From Saccharum officinarum (Eukaryota; Streptophyta; Magnoliopsida; Poales; Poaceae), in NCBI GenBank assembly GCA_020631735.1, contig CM036201.1, forward strand, positions 80,142,502-80,206,501: a stretch of DNA of 64,000 nt, written 5' to 3'. The notes beneath the pieces were generated by a model. That model was not told where the DNA came from, did no database searches, and was given only the letters and a program-made list of their open reading frames with translations. Below are positions 11,187 through 20,862 of the stretch, piece by piece. The stretch's first letter is position 1, and each line of letters opens with the position of its first letter. The translations under genes were made by a program, and so were the position numbers.

Positions 11187-12267
11187 TTGTAGGGTCGAGA
11201 TGGCGGACTAGAGGGGGGGTGAATAGTCCTTTCTAAAATTAATCGCGTCGGCAAACCGAAACAAATGCGGAATTAAAACTATCGGTCTAGCCAAGACTAC
11301 ACCCCTCTATCTAAGTTCACAAGCACCTCACAAAGATCCTAATTATGTAACTAAGGTGCTTTCCTTAGCAAGAGCTCTCCTAAACAATTCTAGAGCAAGG
11401 TCACACAAACCTATGCACTAGTATTTTATCAAAGCCGGGGAGCTCCTACACAATTCTAGTAAGCAAAAGCACGAAGCCACCTATGCTCACTAGCAATGCT
11501 CAATAGCAAGGCAACTAATGCCAAACTAGAGAGCGCAAAAGACTTAGCTACACAAACTAAGCAATATGACTAACAAGGTTACACAAACCAAATTAGCCAC
11601 GCAACGGGAGCTACTTCTATGCTACACAAGCAAGAAGGTAACTAGCTAACTACACAAGCAAACTAGTTACAAGAGCAACTACACAAGCACAAATATATGA
11701 ATGTAAATACAAGCTTGTGAATCGAAAGCAAACCACCGAGAAGATGTACACAATGTTGACACGGCGGTTTTTCACCGAGGTTCACTTGGTTGCCACCAAG
11801 CTAGTCCCCGTTGTGGCGATACACCCACTTGATGGATCACGAGCTAATTGACTATCAAGAGTCAAACCCTCAGCGGGTGCCGCACATCCACTCTCAAGAT
11901 AGGGATCCTCCAAGCCACGAGCTTTACTAGAGTTGCTCTTCGCGATCCCCGCGGGGTGAGCACAATCCCCCTCACAAATCCTCCTCCGGAGCCATGCACA
12001 ATCTCCACGCGTGCTTCAACGGAGTCGCAAGCCACCAAGCCGTCTAGGAGGTGGCAACCTCCAAGAGTAACAAGCACCACCGGCTTGCAACACGATCACC
12101 TAGTGCCACTCAATGCAATCCTCTCGATGCAACGCACTAGAATCGCTCTCTCACTCGATCCGATGAACACTATCAAGCATGAGTGAGTTAGAGGGCTCCC
12201 AAGCACTACCACACAAGTCACAAAGACTATAGTGTGCTCTACACATGGCCACAGCCGGCCAAGGCAT

Positions 12268-12276
12268 CTATTTATA
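12268..12276 (-). promoter_or_regulatory. TATA box of the copia-type LTR promoter
   Basis: On the minus strand TATAAATAG lies mid-LTR, after the GC-rich array and ahead of the R/U5 part. The same motif sits at 4524-4532 in the other LTR. Confidence 0.65.
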
Positions 12277-12309
12277 ACCCCACGGTCAAATAGAGCCGTT
12301 ACCCCTTCA

Positions 12310-12889
12310 CTGGGCTAAACTCGGGATGACCGGACGCGCCGGTCGTAACTGACCGGACGCGCTTCACCGCGTCCGGTCGCCCTGCGACGTCCACGTGTCC
12401 CTCGAATTTCAAACGCGACCGTTAGATCCTCCAACGGTCACTGCGCCAACGGTCAAATCCCATGACCAGACGCGCCTCTCAAAACGACCGGACGCGCTCC
12501 ACCGCGTCCGATCCTCCAACGGTCACTGACCCTCAACGGTCAAACCATCGACCGGACGCGCTCCTCGCAACGACCGGACGCGCCGATCCGCACAGCGCCC
12601 GCGCCCGCGAAACAACGACCGGACGCGCTCCTCGCAACGACCGGACGCGACAGTGCCAGCGTCCGGTCGGAGTCCAGTAAGCACCCTCGACGACCGGACG
12701 CGTCCGATCGCGTGTGACCGGACGCGCCTCGCGTCCGATCGTACTCAGTTTCCTCTGGACACCTGACCGGACGCTCCGGTCCCGTGAAGGACCGGACGCG
12801 CCGGTCGCGCGCTTCTCTCTTACGCTCAGTTGTACTGACCGGACGCGTCCGGTCATGCCAGACCCGCGTCCGGTGCAGCGTCCGGTCAC
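12310..12889. repeat. GACCGGACGCG motif array, right LTR
   Basis: Same array as 4566-5145. It covers the ~600 bp directly upstream of the minus-strand TATA box, the position of promoter-proximal regulatory DNA. Many copies contain CGCG flanked by A/G and C/T, which fits the CGCG-box core known for CAMTA factors; binding is inference. Confidence 0.75.
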
Positions 12890-13737
12890 CTCTGTGACCT
12901 CCGTTCGCCTCCGTTTCTTTTCCGACTTCCGGCGTAGTGGAAAATAGGCATTTCAACTTCTCAAAAACGCCTGAATCCCGCGCTCGCAAAGCTCGGCGGG
13001 AGGGAGAGAGGAACCCAAATCCTCTCTACCGCTTAAACTTCATCGCCTTCGTAAATGTGCCAACACCAACAAGTGACCACCACCTTGTGCACGTGTGTTA
13101 GCATTTTCATAAACATTTTACCGAAGGAGTTAACCACTCAACTTGTCACGCCACTCGATCCTAGCAACGATGCATAGTTAGATCACACGAGTGGCACTAG
13201 ATGACCGATATGCAAACAAGTTTGCCCCTTTTGATAGTACGGCCATCTATCCTAAACCCGGTCATAAACTTCTCTACACACCTATGACCGGTGAAATGGA
13301 AATGCCCTAGGTTATACCTTTGCCTTGCGCATTCCACTCCATCTCCTCCGACGTTGATGCAACACATGCACCAACCATATCACAAATGATATGATCCACT
13401 TCATATCATCATGTGACCTTGGTCCATCGATCTTGACCTCACTTGCTCTTCACCGTTGCGTCGGTCCATCGGCGCCAAGTCTTGCTCAAGCTTCACCGCC
13501 TCGCGGTCCATCGCTCCAAAGCCTCCGACTTGCCCTTCACACTTGCAACCGGTCCATCAAGCCAAGCCTCATCTTGATCTTCGCCACCTTGGTCACATGA
13601 CTCCATGTCATGTCTCATATGCAATGAGCTCCTCCATGACACCATCACCTATGGACTAATTCCCTGTGTATCTCACATAAACACAATTAGTCCACCTAAG
13701 TTGTCACTCAATTACCAAAACCAAACTTGGGCTTTCA

Positions 13738-14114
13738 AAGATAGAATTAGGACGATAAGAACAGATAGGGGGATCTGAAGGTTAGCATGAATAGGATTTG
13801 AACCTTACTTAACCCAAACCACTTTAAAAGGGAAGGTAGCTTAAGCAGGTTAATTAAACATGATGCATGCATCGCACTTACGATCTAACAGAAAGATTTA
13901 AGTAACACATGCAATCTTTATAACATAGGGCACTATACATGATACTTCACTACGAAGCTTTCAAACATGAGCTAAGGAAACTATAGAATAGATTAAGATA
14001 AGCAAAAGCAATTTGGACCAAAATATCAGTATTAAGTTTGTTTGACCCAAATCATTTTGAAGTTTTGCAAGGTAATACTACAATAACCCGAGTGATTATG
14101 CTCTGGTACCAGCT
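13738..14114 (-). other. Leader and primer site of B2
   Basis: Matches the B1 leader at 19896-20271 apart from scattered single-base indels. The primer site TGGTACCAGAGCA (14099-14111 on minus) lies three bases from the LTR end and resembles the Met-tRNA site. The leader is cut from its ORF0 by the copia insertion. Confidence 0.75.
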
Positions 14115-17100
14115 TGTCACAGAACCTCCTAATTATGATGGCCCACAAGTACCCGTCATTGCCATAATGACCTCTGATGGCCGTACTTATGTTCACCATA
14201 ACTTAAAAGGCCTGCTTTCCTCCGAACAGGATCCAATCACAGGAGTATTGCAATATTACAACAGTTTATTCAAAATATTCAACAGAGTAACGTAGCGGAA
14301 GTCTTACAATAATATAGGTTTACAAACCAGTTTTCAAACTTCAAACCTTATGTAACATTATTACAAACCAGTAGTAGAGAAGTATCGGTATTAACTTTAT
14401 TACAACACACAAACGAGATGCCTTGCCCAAAGGCCACACAGTCTACTCGTCGTCGCTTTCTTCAACCACGACGGTCATGCAACAAGGCTCGAAGCAGACT
14501 TATTCATGAACCGCACCTGCAACAAGGGGTTAACAAACCCTGAGTACTTGAGGGTACTCAACAAGACTTACCCGACTAAGACAAAGACTCCAAGGGCATG
14601 CTAGCTTTAGGGAATCAAGGTACGGGTATTCTAGAATTAAATTTTCTTTTGCAGAAAAGCTTACTAAAGTAAGTCCTTACCTTCAATATTTTACTTTTAC
14701 CATTGATGGTTCATTAACCAATTCTAGGTGATCCTAATCTAGATCAAAGTAATTATCATCAAAACATTTCTCATTCTTTCTCTCAATTCCAGTTCTTAAC
14801 TACGATGCAAGTCAGGTGATCAAGTCTCCATAACCGAGGAGCAATGACGATTCGAACCGATTATACCCAGCTAGGGATCTCTAACCTCACGACATATGTA
14901 GAACCGAATCTTACATATATCAACCCTCATTTAGATCTCCCAAAACCAGAACGTGTCCATCACCACCCGAGAGTACAGTACCCCTTGAACCCGACCAAAT
15001 TCTAGCCCCGAGGGTACACGCTACTCTCACCATCTCTCCACTCCCAGTGCGAGGTTAGACGTTCTCGTAATGGAATCACCAACATTTTGGGCTTACCCAA
15101 GGCATGAGGCTAGTTGCAAAGTCTCGAACACAACAGGCTTACAACGAACGGACCTTAACTGACAAGGCGGAAACACTACATTGAGACTCCTTTCCCAATG
15201 CATGTTAGCAGTGGCCAAACCACCCGCCCGATCTTTCAAGTTCATTCTCATATTTCAATATTCATTCAATATGTCGTCATGGCTATATAAACATTGCATT
15301 TAAAAGCTTAACTTCTAAGCATAGCGAAGCATACTACGCATTTTCCGTAAAACAGGTATCAAGGTTGATATCACAATAATCAAGGATGATAATGCAGCAA
15401 TTGGGTTATCACTCAACTCCTAATTACTTAATGCAGTAAACCATATTATAAATAATAAAACATTTGTAAAATTCAAGGTAGGGTTTAAATGCACCGGGGC
15501 TTGCCTTGTTCGGACACGACGACTGACTCAGACCCGAGAACTCCAACGTCAGGTCCGAAACCCACCGACGATCGCTCTTCTCCGGAAACTGGCTCGACGG
15601 CTTCGACTTCTTCGAAAGCGGAGACTACACGAACACATAACATGCTTTAACATGATGCTCGATGATAAACATGATGCTTGATGATAACATGCTACGAGTT
15701 ACGACTGGAGTACAACTTCCCTTAACGGTACAGTCGCAAACAGAACACCTACTAACTAGTAGCGACGATTCCAGCGATACCAGCTTTTAACCAAAACAAG
15801 TTACTAACGAGCTCAATCATGAAATTAAGGTGCCAGAGATCACCAAAGGGTAGTGACCTAAGGACATCACTCAATCAAAAAGGCACACAACTCTTAAAGT
15901 TCTCAAATTAATATTTATTTATTATTTAAATAATTAGGACATAATTAGAAGTTAATCAAATTTTACCTAATCAAGCTCAAACTTTTTCTATGGATTAAGA
16001 ATGATTTATAACAGTGTCATAATAAATTTCATCATTTTTGGATTAATAAATCAATTATTAAAAATCATGGAAGTTGCATTTAATCTTTATTAGAACTAAT
16101 TAATTCTACTGCACAAAGTATTCAAATTCAGCATTTAATATTTTTCCTAGATAGTTTATACATTTAGAAGCCTACACAAAAATTTTCACGAATTTTGGAA
16201 CTCTACACAATTTTTAATGAAATAAACAAATAACTAAACTATTCATTTATTTGAAAAAGAAAAACAAAAACGAAATCGGGCCGATTCTTCCTTTCTCCCG
16301 GCTCGGCCCACTGAGCGGCCCGCTTGCGCGCGCCCGCGCCCGCCCGCGCTCGGCCCAGCCGCGCGGCCTAGCAGGCGGCCTGCCTCGCGCGCGCGTCTGC
16401 CTCTCCCTCTCTCTCTGACAGCGCGGTCCCACTTGTCATCGCCTTCCTCCCGCTCGCCCGCTCGCTCCCGCGTGCCCGCGCTCTCTCCCGCGGTGGCTGG
16501 CCGGTGACCGATGCCTCGGTCGACAAACCGACTCCACCATCACCATCTACACTACCCCACGGTTCCATTTTGCTACTAAACACCATGGCTCGAGCTCCGG
16601 CGATAGCTCACCGACGACGGTGGCGGCTCGACGGCCACGGTGACCGGTGACTCGACGGTACAACGCGGTAGCGATTAAAGCGAGTGGTCAGGGAGTATCA
16701 GGGGCGTACCACGATCACGAAGGAGTGATCGGTTGAAGCTGAGAGGCTCTGGAGGCGGCTGGTCACGGTGGCGGGGTTCAACCGGGACGGCGGCGACCCG
16801 AGGTGGAAGATGACGGCTCCCCGGCGATCCAAACGGAATTGGGCCAACTCAACTGGTTCACGAGGTGCGCAAGGATGGGACGGAGCTAAGGGTGCGGTTG
16901 GCGTGGCCGGAGACGGCTTGGTGGCGGCAGCGGCAAGCGGCGGAGCTGCGGTGGCGGCGATGGCGAAAACAGAGAAAACGAAGAAATCGCCACTGTGACC
17001 TCGGTGTATTTATAGACGACGGTCGCGACTACAGAGCCGGACTGCTCGCGTCGTCGCGCTGGCATTCTCGACCGCGCGCGAAGGGTCTGGGCGGCCACGG

Positions 17101-18209
17101 CGGCTCGCCGGCGCCCATACCGCGCGGTGGCCGGCCGCCATTGGCGCGGCACTGTAGCTACCCCCCCAAATTTTGAATTTTCAAACTGTTTTCTAAAATT
17201 ACTCTCAAATTCATGTAACAACTTGAAAAACTTCCAATCTATGAAATCTTCAGAATTTCAAGCTCTACAAGTTTTGTATTGAACACTTTTTCAAATTCTC
17301 ACTGGATTTTGAAATTTGAGTTTAAATTCAAAAGGGGACACATTTTTCAGATTTGGTAATTTAGAAATTACTTTTGATTTTTATATTGAAACTTCAAAAT
17401 CTCCAAACATCAAAGTTGTATATCTTGACCAGACCTACAACTTTGCTGTTCAAAACTTTTTCAAATTCTGCCTCCATTTTGAAATCTTAGTTTGGGGACA
17501 AAATGAGTTAAATCTGAAATTTGTTTATTTTCAAAATTGCTCCACATTTTACACTAAAACTTTGAAACCTCAAAACACCAAAGTTGTAGCCCTTGAAAAG
17601 TTATACAAACTTGGTTTTGAACTTTTTCCCAAATTTTGGTTAGATTTTGAATTATTTCAAAAGGGGTAAAACAGGGTTTTGAAATTTAGGGTTTTCGGAG
17701 GAATTTTAAATTGGAATTTGTTGCTACTTTGATTTGTGATTACTTAGTGATCAAAACCTCACCCAAGGGCATCATTTGGACCAACATGACATGGTTGACC
17801 AAATGCCACTCTTGGTTGACCAATTAGCTTTTAAAATTCTTTTACATTTTTCCCCAATTTTGAATTCGAATTCGAATCGGAAAACTCGTGACAAGTTTTG
17901 GGACTCCAATTCAAACTCAAATTTGGAGTTTCATTTTAGAGGTTGTACTTGAGCTCATACCCTACACTTGACACTAGTGTGCAACACAGTCGCACACCTC
18001 AAATTACGCAGGGCATGGACTAAGCATTTGCGGTGGTATTAAAATTTAGGGTTTTCGGGTTCGGAGCACACCACTGAGAAACACATTCAACCTAGATAAG
18101 TAAACTTGTTTTCGTTGATGCATAACAAGGTTAACCTAACAGGGATGCTTTGCAATGCATTATGATGACATGGCAGATTAATTAGCACTATAACACCCGG
18201 GGTGTTACA
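14115..18209 (-). repeat. Full-length family B LTR
   Basis: 4,095 bp with ends TGTCACAGAACC and GGGGTGTTACA (plus strand). A purine tract and pol remnant abut its right side while a primer site abuts its left side, so it is shared by B1 and B2. A GC-rich block (16270-17160) contains the promoter; several open frames there on both strands are compositional. The rest is AT-rich. Confidence 0.85.
17007..17014 (-). promoter_or_regulatory. Probable TATA box of family B LTR
   Basis: On minus, TATAAATA is followed by ACACCGAGG within the GC-rich block of the LTR, a plausible U3/R position. No other TATA-like site stands out in the block. Confidence 0.45.
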
Positions 18210-18222
18210 GCCCTTCCCCCTT
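18210..18222 (-). other. Polypurine tract of B1
   Basis: AAGGGGGAAGGGC on minus directly precedes the 3' LTR start (TGTAACACC) at 18209. Confidence 0.75.
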
Positions 18223-18381
18223 AAAGAAATCTCGTCCCGAGATTTAAAGCCTTGAGTTAAGTAATAGAAAGGAAACGTGTCAAGCAAACACGTCCAAGAC
18301 TTGTCTACAAAACAGGTAGGGGTTTTCTGCATTACAAAGATTTTAAAAGGATAGGTTACAGTTTAAAGAGGAAATTGCAAC

Positions 18382-18860
18382 CTAGATAGAAGCAAAGAAC
18401 TCCGGGAAATTCTCTAACAGATTATCCTCTGTTTCCCAGGTGGCTTCCTCTTCTGAATGTTGATTCCACTGTATTCTGTACCATTTAGTTGTTCTACTTC
18501 GGGTAACACGATCTTTTTGATCCAAAACCCTGACAGGATGTTCAGAATATGTCAAATCCGGTTCAAGTTCAACTCCCTCAACATCAACCACTTGATCATG
18601 TACTTGTAGACACTTCTTCATTTGTGATACATGAAATACATTGTGCACGGCTGACAGTTGTTCAGGCAGCTTTAACTTATATGCCACCTTTCCACATTGT
18701 TGAATGATTTGAAAAGGACCAATATAACGTGGTGCGAGTTTGCCTTTGACTCCAAATCTGCTAACTCCTTTCATGGGTGATACTTTTAGATAAACATAAT
18801 CCCCTACTTGGAATACCAAAGGTCTACGTGCTGGTGACATAGGACTTTTAGCTATTGTGC
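18382..18860 (-). pseudogene. pol: Integrase C-terminus with chromodomain, B1
   Basis: Only the tail of pol survives. RRPLVFQVGDYVYLKVSP is the start of the integrase C-terminal domain (GPF/Y region with YIGPFQI), and NVFHVSQMKKCL follows. A chromodomain-like end comes next: HPVRVLDQKDRV, WYRIQW and EEEATWETEDNLL. This architecture defines chromoviruses. From memory, the Tekay-type (group II) chromodomains lack part of the methyl-lysine aromatic cage, which fits HPVRVLD here. The frame is open to its stop at 18382. Upstream, protease, RT, RNase H and the integrase core are deleted, the tail being joined to gag sequence near 18850. Confidence 0.85.
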
Positions 18861-19175
18861 TGCAAACACGGGCTTCTGATGCTCCGTGCACTGTAAAAGT
18901 TCAAACTTCTGCTCCATGGTACGGAGCCAGTCGTCCGCCTCTAGCGGCTCATCTGCCTTTGAGAACACTGGTGGACGGGTATCAGTGAAATCCACATAAG
19001 TGGTTTCCCCTCCATTGTTACGGCCTCGACGGCCCTGATTTCCATTCTGATTCTGATTCTGAGCCAACAAGGTAGTGGCATTAACCAGTGCGGCAATAGC
19101 TTCTGCCAAGGTGGGTGGAAACGGTGGGGGATTTAGAGGATTGTCCCTTTCTTGGGAAGTTCTAGTACCGTCCAT
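18852..19175 (-). pseudogene. gag: Gag N-terminal fragment, B1
   Basis: About 107 residues starting MDGTRTSQERD. A proline- and NQ-rich lead is followed by TRPPVFSKADEPLEADDW and MEQKFELLQCTEHQK, the start of the Retrotrans_gag domain (compare A2 gag at 59500-59967). The frame ends at TAG just past the deletion junction. ORF0 lies 193 bp upstream. Most of gag and pol is missing. Confidence 0.8.
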
Positions 19176-19368
19176 CTGTTGTACACAAACTATATTTATT
19201 TACATCGCTTTATTGAATTAAAAAGCAGTTAGTACAGTACTTGTATACACACACAACTTATCTTACATTATTTCATTACAAACTTGCTCTCAAGCAAAAA
19301 AACTACCCACTAAGGTTCTTAGAAAGCAGGAAAGACTACTATATTACACAACCATCCATGTCGACACT

Positions 19369-19887
19369 TCACTCCTCATCATCATCGCTGATCACGATCA
19401 CTCCATCCTCATTCTCTGGAGCACTTGCACCAGTGACATGACTCGCATCATCCCCACTTTCCATCATGGGTTCATCTTCTTCTGGATCTTCTTCCTCATT
19501 GTCCTCTCCATCAAGAACAATCACGGCACCAACATCATCTTCTACTGCCTGGGGCTGATGATTGAGATTCATCAGATCATTTAGCCTATGAACTTCCTCA
19601 TGCAGAATGGTGTTGTACTGCTCTAGGTGTGTCACATAAAGCTCCAACTCACGAACACGAGCCCTGGCTTCTGTCTCCTTTTCCAAAGACTCCTTCTGGA
19701 ACTGTTTCCAAAAACGCATGTTGCGCTTCAGTCGCTCCACTTCTAATGTAAGCCTTGCAACCTCTGATTCCGAATCCAGGTTCGGATTACGGCTGCTGCT
19801 TGCTCCATCACCTCTGGCGGCCAACTGATGACGCGGCACTCCTTGCGGACCCGTTTTCTTGCGAGGAGTCGTCTTCACACGTGCCAT
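19369..19887 (-). CDS. ORF0 of family B: H3-tail-like coiled-coil protein
   Basis: An intact 172-residue protein upstream of gag. Residues 2-25 (ARVKTTPRKKTG... VPRHQLAAR) align with the histone H3 tail: A1, R2, K4, T6, R8, K9, T11, G12 and PR.QLA are kept with one extra residue, K14 is Q and S10 is K. Residues 40-106 are a probable coiled coil; EQYNTILHEEVHRL is clearly related to EEYNVNLHEEFHAL in family A ORF0. The tail is strongly acidic and carries two hydrophobic-acidic motifs, VIVLDGEDNEEE (~122-133) and VIVISDDDEE (~163-172, the very C-terminus), which look like SUMO-interaction motifs. No histone fold. Function unknown. It is open although gag-pol of this copy is deleted. Confidence 0.75.
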   Translation of the reverse strand: MARVKTTPRKKTGPQGVPRHQLAARGDGASSSRNPNLDSESEVARLTLEVERLKRNMRFWKQFQKESLEKETEARARVRELELYVTHLEQYNTILHEEVHRLNDLMNLNHQPQAVEDDVGAVIVLDGEDNEEEDPEEDEPMMESGDDASHVTGASAPENEDGVIVISDDDEE

Positions 19888-20271
19888 CCTATAGCAAGAT
19901 AGAATTAGGACGATAAGAACAGATAGGGGGATCTGAAGGTTAGCATGAATAGGATTTGAACCTTAACTTAACCCAAACCCACTTTAAAAGGGAAGGTAGC
20001 TTAAGCAGGTTAATTAAACATGATGCATGCATCGACTTACGATCTAAAGAAAGATTTAAGTAACACATGCAATCTTTATAACATAGGGCACATATACATG
20101 ATACTTCACTACGAAGCTTTCAAACATGAGCTAAGGAAACTATAGAATAGATTAAGATAAGCAAAAGCAATTGGACCAAAATATCAGTATTAAGTTTATT
20201 TGACCAAATCATTTTTGAAGTTTTGCAAGGTAATACTACAATAACCCGAGTGATTATGCTCTGGTACCAGC
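19888..20271 (-). other. Leader and primer site of B1
   Basis: Uninterrupted copy of the target region into which the copia element inserted in B2. The primer site TGGTACCAGAGCA is at 20257-20269 on minus, two bases from the LTR. Many single-base indels relative to 13738-14114 accumulate toward the N gap. Confidence 0.75.
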
Positions 20272-20697
20272 TGTCATAGAACTCCTAATTATGATGGCCC
20301 ACAAGTACCGTCATTGCCATAATGACCTCTGATGGCCGTACTTATGTTCACATAACTTAAAAGGCCTGCTTTTCTCCGAACAGGATCAAATCACAGGAGT
20401 ATTGCAATATTACAACAGTTTATTCAAAATATTCACACAGAGTAACGTAGCGGAAGTCTTACATAATATAGGTTTACAAACCAGTTTTTCAAACTTCAAC
20501 CTTATGTAACATTATTACAAACCAGTAGTAGAGAAGTATTGGTATTAACTTTATTACAACACACAAAAAGATGCCTTGCCCAAAGGCCACACAGTCTACT
20601 CGTCGTCGCTTTCTTCAACACGACGGTCATGCAACAAGGCTCGAAGCAGACTTGTTCATGAACCGCACCTGCAACAAGGGGTTAACAAACCCTGAGT
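20272..20697 (-). repeat. Partial 5' LTR of B1, cut by gap
   Basis: Matches 14115-14544 of the full LTR with many one-base indels, and is truncated by the N gap. Confidence 0.85.
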
Positions 20698-20797
20698 NNN
20701 NNNNNNNNNNNNNNNNNNNNNNNNNNNNNNNNNNNNNNNNNNNNNNNNNNNNNNNNNNNNNNNNNNNNNNNNNNNNNNNNNNNNNNNNNNNNNNNNN
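20698..20797. other. Assembly gap (100 N)
   Basis: Exactly 100 N, the usual placeholder for unknown length. It separates a family B LTR from a family A interior, so nesting order cannot be read across it. Confidence 0.99.
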
Positions 20798-20862
20798 AAG
20801 ATACATGAAGCCAAAGGAGGTCAGCCGTGACAGGGCCTAGCAGCTAACGCAAAGCAACTAGC

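Larger units (their letters stand above)
3445..13737 (-). mobile_element. Young gag-only copia-type LTR retrotransposon
   Basis: Two ~2.55-kb LTRs (3445-5993 and 11188-13737) flank a 5.2-kb interior, and 5-bp target duplications AAGAT lie at 3440-3444 and 13738-13742. The uninterrupted target sequence is visible at 19888-19900. By eye the LTRs differ by about five substitutions and one indel (roughly 0.2%), so the insertion is very recent. On the minus strand the interior has a Met-tRNA-type primer site, a 619-residue gag and a purine tract, but no protease, integrase or reverse transcriptase. It is therefore a non-autonomous element that would depend on a partner's pol. The copia assignment rests on the gag type. 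Confidence 0.9.
11188..13737 (-). repeat. 5' LTR of the copia-type element
   Basis: This 2,550-bp partner of 3445-5993 holds the active-side promoter for minus-strand transcription. U3 runs from 13737 down to the TATA box at 12276, and the CGCG array (12310-12889) lies immediately upstream of it. Confidence 0.92.
3005..20697 (-). mobile_element. Gypsy family B: two partial copies sharing one LTR
   Basis: Read on the minus strand the order is: partial 5' LTR (20697-20272), B1 leader, ORF0, gag-pol remnant, full LTR (18209-14115), B2 leader, a copia insertion (13737-3445), broken ORF0 and a 62-bp stub of the terminal LTR (3066-3005). A primer site abuts both the 20272 and the 14115 LTR boundaries, so the middle LTR serves as the 3' LTR of B1 and the 5' LTR of B2. 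This is the signature of unequal recombination between tandem copies. The chromodomain pol remnant and ~4.1-kb LTRs suggest a Tekay/Del-like chromovirus. Both copies are non-autonomous. Confidence 0.75.

Noticed and set aside
16247..17221. Overlapping ORFs in the GC-rich part of the family B LTR
   Set aside because: Low-complexity composition on both strands, no conserved motif, inside an LTR.
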